The notes beneath the pieces are model-generated. The model was not told the origin of the DNA and made no database searches. It saw only the letters and a program-made list of their open reading frames with translations. The position numbers were made by a program, and so were the translations under genes. This document shows, piece by piece, positions 11,286 to 20,905 of a stretch of 64,000 bases of DNA. Every line of letters begins with the position of its first letter. Position 1 is the stretch's first letter. Source of the stretch: Porphyra umbilicalis (Eukaryota > Rhodophyta > Bangiophyceae > Bangiales > Bangiaceae); contig KV918788.1 of assembly GCA_002049455.2 (NCBI GenBank), forward strand, positions 310,001-374,000. The letters are read 5' to 3'.

Positions 11286-11870
11286 GGGGCGGCCGGCCGC
11301 CGCGTCGGCCGCCGCGCACACACGAGGCACGGCGCACCCCCAGACGCGTCGCGTCGGGATCCCCCGCGTCGCTGACGCGACGGTCCGAGGTGCGGGGCAC
11401 CCGGCAGCCACCGGGAAGCACGAGGGCAAAGGCCGCCACGGGGGGGGGGGGGGAGAGCGGGCACGGGGGAATCGGCGCCCAACGGATCGATGCGGGGCGC
11501 TGGTTCGGGGCGGCCCGTGGCGACACGGGCGCGCCGATCCGCCCAGAGGCGGCCAATCAACAGCCGCAGCGGTCCGCACGGTGGCAGCAGCCACCGCGAC
11601 CGCCACGCACGGCTCTGGCAGCTTGGGGCGGGCGGCGACTGGCATGCCAGTCGCCGGCAGCGCCGCCGCGCACGGGCGCCCGGGCGCGCGGGCGTCCCCC
11701 CCCGCCGCGGCCACCGTCCCGCTCCCGCCGCGCCATGGCGCCAGCGCCAGCGCCGCCGCGCGGGCCGCTGCCCACAACCGAGCCGCCCGCCGTCCGCGGT
11801 CCGCCGTCCGCCGCCCGCCGCCCGCGCGTCCCCCGCCGCCCCCGCCCCCCCGCCCCCGCACGGCCGGCGC

Positions 11871-13784
11871 CTAGAGCGCGACGACCCCCCCCCGGTCTGG
11901 AAAGACGCGCCCCCCCCCCCCTCCCCCGCCGCCCCCCGCGCCCACCACCCCCCCACGTCCATGCGGAGGGCGGCGACGCCGCCGCTCCCCCCCCCCCCCC
12001 CCGTGCCACCGTCAGCAGCAGCAGCCCAACCACCCGCTCCGCCGCCTCCTCCACCCCGCCGAGGGCGTCGCGCACCTCGGCGGCGGTTGGCGGCGCCGCT
12101 GCCGCCGCGCCGGCGCCGCCGGCGCCGGCGCCGCCCGCGCCGTCGCCCCCCCCGGCCATGGAGCGCACGGCGGCGGCGAGGCGCAGCGCCACCGCCACGA
12201 CCGCGTCGACGCGGCGGCGGCAGCGGCGGCCGGCCGACCCGGCCGCCCAACTCCCGTCGGCAATGGTGGCGGCGGCGCGGGCCACGGCGGCGGGGATGGC
12301 CGCCGCGTCGCTGGCGCCGGCGCCACCACCACCACCACCACCACCCCGACCCCCACCACCGCTGCCGGCGGCCGCAGCCAACGCGGCCGTCAACCGACCG
12401 ACGGCGGGAGCCGCCACGTCCACCGCCAGCGCGTCGTCGAGGCCGACGAGGACCGGCGCGAGGCGCGACCGCAGCAGCGCCGCGCCCGCCCACAGCGTGC
12501 GGTCCGCAGCGGCGGCGGGGCGGGGCGGGGGCGGACGAGCCCGCCACCCCGACCCGTCGTCGCCACTGGCAGCGGCGGCGGCGGCAGCGGCCGCCGCCGG
12601 CCGGCGGCGGCGCCACCCCCCCCGCCCCCCAGCGCCAGCAGCCGCCACGCGCCATCCAACTCGAGCCGCGCCCGCCGCACGCCCGCCGCCAGCTCCCAAT
12701 ACGCGCCCGCCGCGTCGGCGAGCGGCGTCAGCACCCGCGGCGTCGGCGTCGGCGGGGGCGCAGGCACCCACCCCGCGGCGCCACCCGTCGGCAGCGCGCG
12801 GGACAGCCCCGCGTCGGCGGCAGCCGCGTCGGCCGCCGCCACGTCGGGGGCCCAGCCGGTGGCGGCGCCACCAAAAAGAGGCGTGTACACGGCGCCGTCG
12901 CCGAGGAGCAGCCGTCGGTGGAGGGCGACGGCCGCGTCGGCCGCCGCCGCAATGGCGGCGGGCGACAGCGCCGCGGCGGTGGCGGCGGCGGCGTAGGCGG
13001 CGGTGGCGGCGGCGAGCGCGCCGCCGGTGCGCCACGGGTCGGCCGCCACGTCGGCCCAGAGGCGGGACGCTGCCGCCGCAGCGGCAGCGTCGTGGGGGGA
13101 GAGCACACGCGAGGCGGAGCCGCCGCCGCTGCCGCTGCCGCTGCCGCCGCCGGCAGCGGCGGCCGCCCACCGGCGGTCGGGGGGGAGGGCGGCGACCGCC
13201 GCCCCCGCAGCGACAATCGCTTCCGCGGTTTCGCGTGACACGGCGGCGGGCACCCGCTTTGGGACGAGGACACCCGACGCACCACCCCCGACCTCGCCGC
13301 CGGCGGGCGCGTCGACAAACCAGTGGGTGCCCCCGCCGCCCGCCGCCGGCGGCCGGAGCACCCCCCACCGCGCCCACCCGTCCACGTCGGCGGCGAGCAC
13401 GCGGGCGACCGCCGACGCGACCGCCCGCAGGGCGCGCGACAGGGACCGCCCATCCCCGCTGCCCGCGTGGGCGGGCAGGCCCGCCGCGGCGGCGGCGAGC
13501 GCGTCGAGCGCCACGGGCGTGGCGTCCCCGTCGGCGGCCAAGCGGGAGAGCGTGGCCGTCAAGGCGGGAAACCGGGAGAGGGCGCCCATTGCCGCGGGGG
13601 GGGTGAGGAAGTGCTCCACAATGGCCAGCCGCAGGGCGGTGGTGTAGGGTGAGAGGGGGGCGGGGGGGGGGGTGAGGCACACCGTGGCGAGGTGCGCCAT
13701 GGCAGCGGCGGCGCCGGGGAGCGACGGGGGGGGGGCCGGTGGGGGGAGGGGTGGCAAGTATGGCGCCATGATGGACATGAGCAT
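11871..13784 (-). CDS. Gamma-tubulin complex component (Spc97/Spc98 family)
   Basis: The start at 13784 gives MLMSIMAPYLPPLPPP. Segments follow in the order of GCP proteins: GTHWFVDAP with GVLVPKRVPAAVSRETAEAI (the FFI...LPSFL...A..IL region), VALHRRLLLGDGAVYTPLFG (the R..LLG.G motif), TPRVLTPLADAAGAYWELAA with RLELDGAWRLLA (the LILT...Y...F.FL...K...EL...W segment), LLRSRLAPVLVGLDDALAVD (the R..M..F...L..Y...DV motif), and near the end VAALRMDVGGWW (like the terminal L.LRLDFN.YY). The protein would help form gamma-tubulin rings that nucleate microtubules. It is unusually Ala-rich with Gly/Pro insertions. Frames change at C/G runs near 12600 and 11990; the stop near 11871 is inferred. Which of GCP2 to GCP6 it is cannot be told. 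It is divergent from BUD23. Confidence 0.72.
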
Positions 13785-14306
13785 TCAATGTAGAGGAGAG
13801 GACAGGGGGATGCGGGTATGGGGAGATTGAGGGGAGATGGAGAGGTTGTGCACGACGCCCGGCTGCAGGTGCGGACGGTAGCGCAGAGCACAACGAGGCA
13901 GAGACACAGTCTGTAGACCGAAAAGGGCGCCAGGAAGATGAAGCAGGATCAGGGCCGCTCGAGGGGATGCTACTTTGAGTCTATCATGCTCCACAGACAC
14001 CATTTCTGTTGGGTACAGTACGGACTGGGGCTACAAGCGACGTCGACGGCTGTTCGCGTTGGCCGTCTCGCCTTGGTCGACCAAGACACGCCTGACCGGT
14101 GCTTGCCTGGTCCGCGTCGCACTCCGCGCCTGCCGCCCCCAACCCCTCGCTGCTACCGCTACTGGCTTCGGCTCTCTGGCTGCTTTACGGTGCGCCTTTC
14201 GCGTTTGCATTGTTCGTCCCTCTACTCTTTGGCAGCGTGCTTGGTAGACGACGTGGTCGTGGTTGGTCTCCTCCTGCTCCGCCCCGACGCCAGACTGGCC
14301 GCCACC
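13785..14306. promoter_or_regulatory. Shared divergent promoter region of the GCP gene and BUD23
   Basis: A 522-base interval separates the start codons of two genes on opposite strands. It is less GC-rich than its neighbours and carries no gene. Both 5' UTRs and both core promoters must lie here, so it is a candidate bidirectional promoter. I see no clear TATA box. Pyrimidine-rich stretches occur at 14225-14285, just before BUD23. Confidence 0.5.
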
Positions 14307-15166
14307 ATGAGCGGCAGGCGCCCCGAGCACGTGGCCCCCCCCACGGTCTACTACTCCTCCAAGGAGGCGTCCAAGTATGCCACCTCGTCTCGCAATGCAA
14401 CCGTCCAGGCCGCCCTCACGGAGCGCTGCCTCGAGTTGCTGGCGCTGCCCGCATCCCCCCCCGTCCCGCACCTGCTGCTCGACGTTGGCAGCGGCACGGG
14501 TATGTCCACCGCCATCCTCTCTGCCGAAGGCCACCACGTCATTGCGTACGACATTTCCCCACCCATGTTGGCCCAAGCGTCTGCCGCGCATGGCGACCGG
14601 CTGGTGGCGGATGCGGGCGCCGGCGGCTTTGTGTGTCGGCCGGGCACCCTCGACGGCGCTGTCTCCGTGTCGGCTATCCAGTGGCTGTGCGTGGCGACCA
14701 CCTCGGAGGAGGTGCCGCGGCAGCGCATGAAGGCCTTCTTCACTGCCCTGTACACGGGCCTCCGCCGCGGCGGCCGCGCCGCGCTGCAGTTTTACCCCGA
14801 CGGCGCGGCGCAGGTGCAGGTGCTGGCGGCGGCGGCGGCGTCGGTCGGCTTTTCGGGGGGCGTCCTCGTCGACTACCCGCACTCGGCCAAGGCCCGCAAA
14901 TACTTTTTGGTGTTGACCGCCGGCGCGGGCGTGCGCGGGGCGGGGGGGGCGGCGGCCATGCCCGCCGCGCGAGGGGTGGAGGGCGGTGGGGAGGGGGGGG
15001 GGGGGTGCCGCACGAAGGCCGCCGGCGGGGCAAGGGCGGCCGCCGAGCGGGGGGAGTCAGCCGCAAGGAGCGGGTGCTCGCGAAGAAGGACCGCATGCGG
15101 CGGCAGGGGCGGGAGACGCGCATCGACAGCAAGTACACAGGGCGGAAGCGGAGTGGGAGGTTTTGA
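14307..15166 (+). CDS. BUD23: 18S rRNA (guanine-N7)-methyltransferase BUD23
   Basis: The ATG at 14307 sits in a near-perfect context (GCCACCATGA). The N-terminus APPTVYYSSKEASKYATSSR is the family signature (PP..YY...EA.KY..). Class I SAM-binding motifs follow: LLLDVGSGTGMST (57-68) and VIAYDISPPMLAQA (79-91). Then come SVSAIQWLCVA, FFTALYTGLRRGGRAALQFY and VLVDYPHSAKARKYFLVL. The C-terminus KKDRMRRQGRETRIDSKYTG followed by RKRSGRF is the conserved basic tail of BUD23/WBSCR22. The enzyme methylates one guanine of 18S rRNA during small-subunit assembly, together with a TRM112 partner. One frame change lies in the G run at about 14991-15005, between catalytic domain and tail, most likely an assembly indel. 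No intron is needed. The 3' end faces SEC61B. Confidence 0.93.
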
Positions 15167-15360
15167 GTGCCCGCGCTCGCACTGCATGCGGAGGGGGGGC
15201 GGGCGTGGGCGCTCGGGGGCTCGCCAAGCGTCCGACAAGAATATTGGCCGAGGTGCAAGTTCTAGTTGGGTATGTTTTTTCACGCGGATGCAGTGGCCGG
15301 CAAACTGGCTGCGTTTGGTAGGAGGGAAGGCACGGCGACCCCTCAGCCACGCTACGACGT

Positions 15361-16345
15361 CTACGAGGAACCAAACAGGCGGTTGCTGATGTGCAGGAGA
15401 CACACAATGACGATGTAGACCAGGCTGGACACGATCACGGTCATGGGGCCCCTGTGTGTTGACAAAACAGTCGAGAGAGAGCAACAAGGACGCGGGCAAG
15501 AAACGACGCATGGTAAGGACGTCGCCCAAAAACACGTCAGGGATGCAATGCGGCGTCAGTACACCCAAATCACACTCGAAACAGCCTGCGCACGGCGCTC
15601 AACACGTCGAGCCACCCACCTCCTGCTCGCAGCTCCTTCATCCCCAGCGCCACCATTCCCATCCTCGCAAACGCTCACCCGAGACGCGCACGGTCCCTGC
15701 GCACGTCGCAGTAGGGCCGACGCTCCGCCCTGTTGCCGTCACCGTCGCCCCTGCCTTGGGCGCCCACGGCGAAAAAACCAGCACGGCTCGGCTCGGGACG
15801 CGCACGCCACCACCCCAAACGTACACCTTGAGCCCCGGCGCATCGTCCGAGTAGAGGCGCAGCGACAGGCCACCCGAGGCGCTCCCCCGGTTGGCCGCCG
15901 GCGTCGCGCCGCGGCCGCCACCGCCCGACGACGCGCCGCCGCCGCCCCCAGACGCTGTCGCGCCGGCGGCGTTGGCACGGCGCCGGATGCCCGTGGGCAT
16001 GTCCCCACCAGCCGACGACTGCAGGAGAACACAGCGTAGAACAGTGTGAAGCAACGGGGGTACGGGGAGTCGGGAGTCGAGTGGTCGAGACACGAGCGCG
16101 GCAGTGGTGCACGACCCAGGGGCGCACCGCGCAACGGAGGGGAAGGGGAGTCAGAACCAGCACGCACGTACACGCAAACGAAACTCCTTACGGGAAAAGA
16201 ATGAGTGAAGAAAGAACCGCGATGACCCCACAGTATCGTGCCTGGAAAGACAACCGTGCGGGGACAAGGCAACGCCGCTCGAGGCGCCTGTGCAAAGCAG
16301 GCACAAAAGTCCGTAGCGCAGGCACCAAGCAGCACCACGTACCAT
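15361..16345 (-). CDS. SEC61B: Sec61 beta, protein-conducting channel subunit of the ER
   Basis: Three exons are read by eye: start ATG 16345-16343, exon 2 16018-15825, exon 3 15451-15361, total 95 residues. Both introns (16342-16019 and 15824-15452) begin GTACGT and end CAG. The protein is MSSAGGDMPTGIRRRANAAG..., then a Gly/Ser/Ala-rich linker, then LSLRLYSDDAPGLKV, the diagnostic Sec61 beta motif, then GPMTVIVSSLVYIVIVCLLH and ISNRLFGSS, the single tail-anchor membrane helix. It assists co-translational translocation in the ER membrane. The start codon is the last three bases of exon 1, so the first intron follows ATG directly; a start at the Met at 16000 is the alternative. Length is normal for the family. 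It converges on BUD23 with 194 bases between stop codons. Confidence 0.93.
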
Positions 16346-19300
16346 GACGGCGAGGGAATTTGGACAGGAAGGTGAGATGGGGACCGCACAGGAGTGCTGC
16401 GGTCGGACGGGGGGCGCGGGGGCAAACAAGAGCGGGGAGAGCGGGAGGGGTTGGGCAGCGCGATGCTGAGCGTGAGCGAGGAGGCGTCGTCGTGCGGGCT
16501 TTGTGGAAACACTGTGCCGCGCGGTGCTGCTCATCGAAGCTGACAGCCAGCGGGAATTTCTTCAATCCAAACATCAAGTACACCCATTGTGGAGTTGGTC
16601 CGGCTTGTCCCTTGAATTTACTTCAAAGTACTGGGTCTCTGTATAAAATTACAGGTAATATCCGTACTCGTATGAGCCATTTTGATAGCTTTTGATAGCC
16701 TCGACAGCGTGCGCAAGCAACAGCACGCTTCGCCACGCCCAGTTAAGACACCCCTGAGGCGGACATTAGGATTGCCGGCCATTCATTGGCCAGATTGGTA
16801 GGTGTCAGACGCTTTTCACTTGTCCAGCGGTTGGAACAAGCTTTCTGAAGACGTGTCCTAACCGTAGCTGGCAGCAGGCGCATCAGGGCGTGTCGGGGCA
16901 TTCACAGCACACGTGTTTCTTCCAATATGTGACAAACCGAAAGTCTACCTGCTGAACCATGCGAATCGCGTCGATCTGGAGCAAGCCGGATCGCCATCAC
17001 GCTCGTTGCAGACCGGGCCATGTTGAGCACTGTGATGACTCTGGATGGTCTATTTTTTTTGGATGAGCCTATGATCGAAGGACGGGGGGGGTAGTAGCTT
17101 GGGTTCTATTATACGGATGGGGAACGAGGTGACATCAATGCGTCAAGGTGGGACAATCTTTTCATCAGAGGTAGCGTGAGAAGAGCAGCAGCTACAAAAA
17201 AACGAGGACGTCAAAAGTGGGTTGCAAACCACGTAGCATTGTTCACCACGAGCTTCTCTATCATTGTAGGCCACGATCAGTAACATAAGTATCTGCTTTT
17301 TACCTGCTTTTTTACGCTTCTTATGTGTACGCCTCTCGGTACCGTGGAGACGGTACGAGTTTCACGTGTACGCTGTAATGATGCAACGTGTCCGCATCCT
17401 AATGTCCGCCCTTAACTGGGCGTGTCGCCTTGACCTCGCGCCCCATCATCGTCCTCTTTTGTGTCAACTGCATCTAAAGTCGATCGTTCTCGCCCGATGC
17501 ACATCGACACATCGCTCATCGATTTCGATGCAGTATCCGATGCGCATCGGAGGTCCGATCCTGGCCATCGTCGCGATGCGGGTTGACAGTCGACCGGCGA
17601 TGCGGGAATCGGGGGCCTCGCCTGGGCTTGGAGGGCGTGGGGGGGCTTGAGGACGCAAGAAAGGCCTTATATTGTAATTTCATCGCAACAACGAAGAGTT
17701 AGAGAACCCCAGTGCGAACGGTGACCTGATTCCACGTCTTCAGACCCACGTTGCCTTCCCGACAGGCCGCCGGTCGCGGATTCGTTCGACGACGTCCCTT
17801 GCGCGTGCCTGACCCGTTGTTGACTTGGCCGTGGTCTCGCTCCTCACCGTGTGGGGTCCCTGACATGCGCATCACCTCTTTCTACACGGTCATTTTGTGT
17901 ACGTTGTCGTGCATGTGTGCTCGGTACGTGGGTGTGCCTGTGTTGTCAGTGTCTTTCTATGTTTCAATGTTTGAGTGTCCCGTGGACATGCTGGATCCGC
18001 CGGGGCATTTCATTTCCTGACGTCGGCGTTTCCAACCGCTCTTTCCTTGGGCCTACGATGTGCTTGGGCTTGGAACACGGACCCTCACAATCGCTGTATT
18101 ATGTTGCCTTTGCTTTTGCCCTTGGTTTTTCCGTTGGCACGACGTGGATGTTGATGATCTTCTGCACTCTGCTCTGTTTTGTATCGTGCTGCTACACAGG
18201 CGCACCGGTAAGTTCTCCGGGGCGCTTGGGAGGGAGGAGGGCGAGCGGATCGGCGGGGGGAGAGAGCTGGGCGTCCTTCGGGGTGGTCAGATCAGTACGC
18301 GGGGGCGGCGAGTCGCGGGATCTAGACTCCCTGCACGCGCTCTGTTTACCCTGTGCTGACGTCAGTTACGTCGACTGTGCGCTCTGTGTTGTATTCCTCT
18401 CTCTTCATGGCCTCATTGATTTGTGCCCTCTTCATCCGTTTCGTTCTGTTCTATGCGGCATCTCCACTTGCCATACCACATCCGAGTCGCATGCCGCAGC
18501 ATAGATTCAATCAATAAAATCTGCAAGGGCACGTGTCTCAACGGTGCCAGACATGATTAAATCCAACGATTTGAAGTCCATAGAGTTGTATTGGTGACAT
18601 GGATTTGCTCAGAGGACCGAATCGACCCGCATCGCTCCGATGCGCATCGCAGCGTCAATCGCAAGTGTAGCGGAATCGATCGCCGATGCACTGTATGCCA
18701 CATCGGGGCCCGCATCGAAAATCTTAAATCGATGCACTCGGACCAAATGAGGACGATGAGGGAATGATTTCCCCTCACGCACCACCGGCCGGCAGCCGAC
18801 GCCACCGCGGCGCCGCGGCGCCCGCCGTGGGCCCCCCTTTCCCGCGACCCAGTACCCAACGTCTGTCCAGGCCCTTGAGCTCGGCGACACCCAGTCGCTA
18901 CGCCAACCGTGGAAGCCCCCCCCCCCCCCCGCACGGTGCCTGGTTGCCCGTACGACCGCGCAGCGGTGGGCGCCGCCGTGGCGATGGGCCGCCCGCGCGC
19001 CGTGGGGGGCACGTGGGGCCGCCCCGCGCGTGTGGGGCACCACGCGTCGGCGGCGCGGCGGGGTGCACCCCGCTACTCTCTGGTCGCCACCGCGCGGATG
19101 CGCGTGGCGAGAGGAGCGGCGTTCCCCCCCCGCCCTCGCCCGTCCTCGCGGAGCAGGCTTTGGGCGCCGCCGCTTGGACCCGACCGGCGCCGCGGACCGT
19201 GCCACCCGGCGGCGGCGTCGCGTGTGGCAACGGACCAACGCGGAGGAAGGGCGGTACAAGCCGACAAGTAAGGGCGGTACAAGAGCGCTCCCAAGGAAGG

Positions 19301-19474
19301 AACTCCCCATCCCAGCGCCGGTCGCAAGCCACACCACGGTCGGAGCGCATCGGGACGACGGTGACCAGCGCGCTCCGCATCGACGCGCGGTCACCGGGCA
19401 CCGGCGGCGCCACTCTTTCCCGCGCTTCCAACACCCTACGGCCCGAGCGCTCGTCAGCCCCGCCCCCCCTCAAT
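16346..19474. other. Gene-poor interval of lower GC content
   Basis: About 3.1 kb lie between the start of SEC61B and the next gene. The first few hundred bases should be the SEC61B promoter. From about 16550 to 18770 GC drops clearly and reading frames are short. A 217-codon frame at 17851-18504 shows no domain and mixed hydrophobic stretches; I do not call it a gene. The interval includes the inverted motif clusters listed separately. From 18770 to 19470 the sequence returns to GC-rich repetitive promoter-like DNA. Confidence 0.4.
17480..18740. repeat. Possible diverged terminal inverted repeats around a 1.2-kb non-coding element
   Basis: Clusters of CGATGC/GCATCG words lie at 17480-17610 and, in inverse orientation, at 18615-18740. 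Both contain GATGCGCATCGGAG followed by CGATGCGGGT (the latter at 17574 in the left cluster), with insertions between the matching blocks. The interior has no protein. This pattern suggests a non-autonomous DNA transposon with degraded ends. The ends are too diverged to place exactly, and no target duplication was found. Confidence 0.3.
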
Positions 19475-20621
19475 ATGCCACGCGGCTCCCTTTGGGCGGC
19501 GGCCGCCGCTGCTGCCGCCGCCACCGCCACCGCCGCCGCTCTCCCCCCCCCACCACCGCGGCGGCGGTCTTCCCCCCCCCACCGTTCGCCAAGACACCCG
19601 CCCCTTCACCAACATCACCTTTGACGCATGGGACCCGACCCTGTGGTCCCTCTGCATCCGCGGCCGCCCCGGCGATTGCCCCGCCGGGTACGGTTGCCGC
19701 ACGATTTGTCTTGCCAACGGGGGCCGCTGCTTCACCAACGACGCCTGCATCGCGCTCGTCCCCGTCGGCGGCGCGTGCACGCCGGGCCTCCTCGCCGAGT
19801 GCGTCTCTGGGTCCGTGTGCGTCGACGGCGCGTGCACGGACCGGGCCGACGTGCTCGCCGCCATCCCCCTCGGCGGCGGCTGCGACGCGTCCACCGCCGT
19901 CTGTGCCGACGGCCTCACGTGTGAGGATGGGGGCACCCGCCGGCAGCACGTGGCGCCGATTGGCATTGCGCCGCGCGTGTGCACCCGCACCGTCGGCACG
20001 GGGGAGGGGTGTGACGACGCCACGGGCGCCGTGCGGTGCGCGCGCGGCAGCCTGTGTGTTGAGCGACCGGCGGGTGCGGCCACCGCCGCCGACGGCTTGC
20101 GCGGCGTGTGCTCGGCGCCCGACACGGTCAAGGAGCTCAACGCGTGCACGACAAAGGGCTCAACGTCCGAATGCGTCGCCGTCGGCACCGTGTGCATCAC
20201 GGGCGGCGCGCCGCCGCGGTGCGCGCCCGTGGTGGAGGAGGGTGGCTACTGTGGCTCCTTTTTGCCGTGTGACGCGGAGGCGCCGGGGCGGCTGGCGTGC
20301 GTGCGCGACGCGACGGCGCGGCCGGTCACGGTAGGCGGCGGGTTTGGGATGTGTCGGCCGCTGGAGCGGGCGCCCGAGGGGGCACTTGCCACGCCGCTGC
20401 CGACAGTGTCGCGGGCGGCGTGAGCGCCGCCGGCCAACTCGCCGGCGCCGACGTCGTCGCCGACGCTGGCGCCGACGCGGGCGCCGACGCCAAGCCGGTT
20501 CCCGATCGGCCGTCCATGCACGGCGAGCCACCAGTGCCAGCCACCCACCGTGTGTCGCTGCGAGACGCATGGGACGTACGCGTCGTATGGTGGCCGCTGC
20601 ACGATGCCAGAGGAGGAGTAG
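19475..20621 (+). CDS. Secreted Cys-rich protein of unknown function
   Basis: The ATG at 19475 gives MPRGSLWAAAAAAAAATATA, an Ala-rich signal peptide. After C runs near 19545-19580, where the frame shifts, the protein continues TRPFTNITFDAWDPTLWSLC. Many spaced Cys follow: DCPAGYGCRTICLANGGRC, GGACTPGLLAEC, GSVCVDGACTD, GGCDASTAVCADGLTC, CTTKGSTSECVAVGTVC. The pattern recalls Dickkopf-like or EGF-like disulfide modules, but I do not recognise the family. A TGA occurs at 20421-20423. The same frame then continues with a Pro/Thr linker (SPAPTSSPTLAPTRAPTP) and another Cys module (GRPCTASHQCQPPTVCRCET) up to TAG at 20619-20621. A 75-nt in-frame intron 20420-20494 with a GTGAGC donor would remove the TGA. 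Predicted extracellular. Confidence 0.62.
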
Positions 20622-20683
20622 CCGGCGCGGGTGCCGGGCGAGGAGTGAGGGCATGGTTAGGGTTGTTATGTAAGCCTTGGGGC

Positions 20684-20790
20684 GCTCATAAGGGGCGCAG
20701 ATAGGGCGCTAATAGGGCGCGATTTGGGCGCTTTTACGCCCAGCGCCACCAACCTGCTGGGCGCTATTAGGGCGCTGGTTAACAGTTTTA
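20684..20790. repeat. GGCGCT-rich repeat cluster with inverted parts
   Basis: GGGCGCT or GGGGCGC words recur about ten times in a hundred bases. One part is an inverted pair (TTTGGGCGCTTTTACGCCCAGCG). Related text (AGGGCGCAGATG..AGGGCGCT) is found at 38214-38240. It may be the end of a small mobile element. Confidence 0.4.
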
Positions 20791-20872
20791 GGATTGACCA
20801 GTAGCTGGCCTCGATCCGGAATGCTGCCTTGTCAGGGCTCCTCAGAATCGAGCATTGCAAAACAGGTCATCT

Positions 20873-20905
20873 GCGCTGTGGTGGTTAAAGGGGGGTCACA
20901 CGCAA
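20873..20905 (+). repeat. 33-bp dispersed repeat, copy 1
   Basis: The 33 bases starting GCGCTGTGGTGGTTAAAGGG match 58619-58587 (minus strand) at 31 of 33 positions. Flanks are not clearly alike. It is probably the conserved end or core of a small repeat family. Confidence 0.6.

Noticed and set aside
11237-13606. Plus-strand frame of 789 codons
   Set aside because: It is the shadow of the minus-strand GCP gene; the product is Arg/Pro-rich and carries no domain.
17851-18504. 217-codon frame with hydrophobic stretches
   Set aside because: No start context, domain, splice signal or conserved-looking block; Cys and Ser usage looks like chance translation of lower-GC non-coding DNA.
18609-19394. 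Minus-strand 261-codon frame before the Cys-rich gene
   Set aside because: Arg-rich random text that overlaps the repeat cluster and the promoter region of the plus-strand gene.
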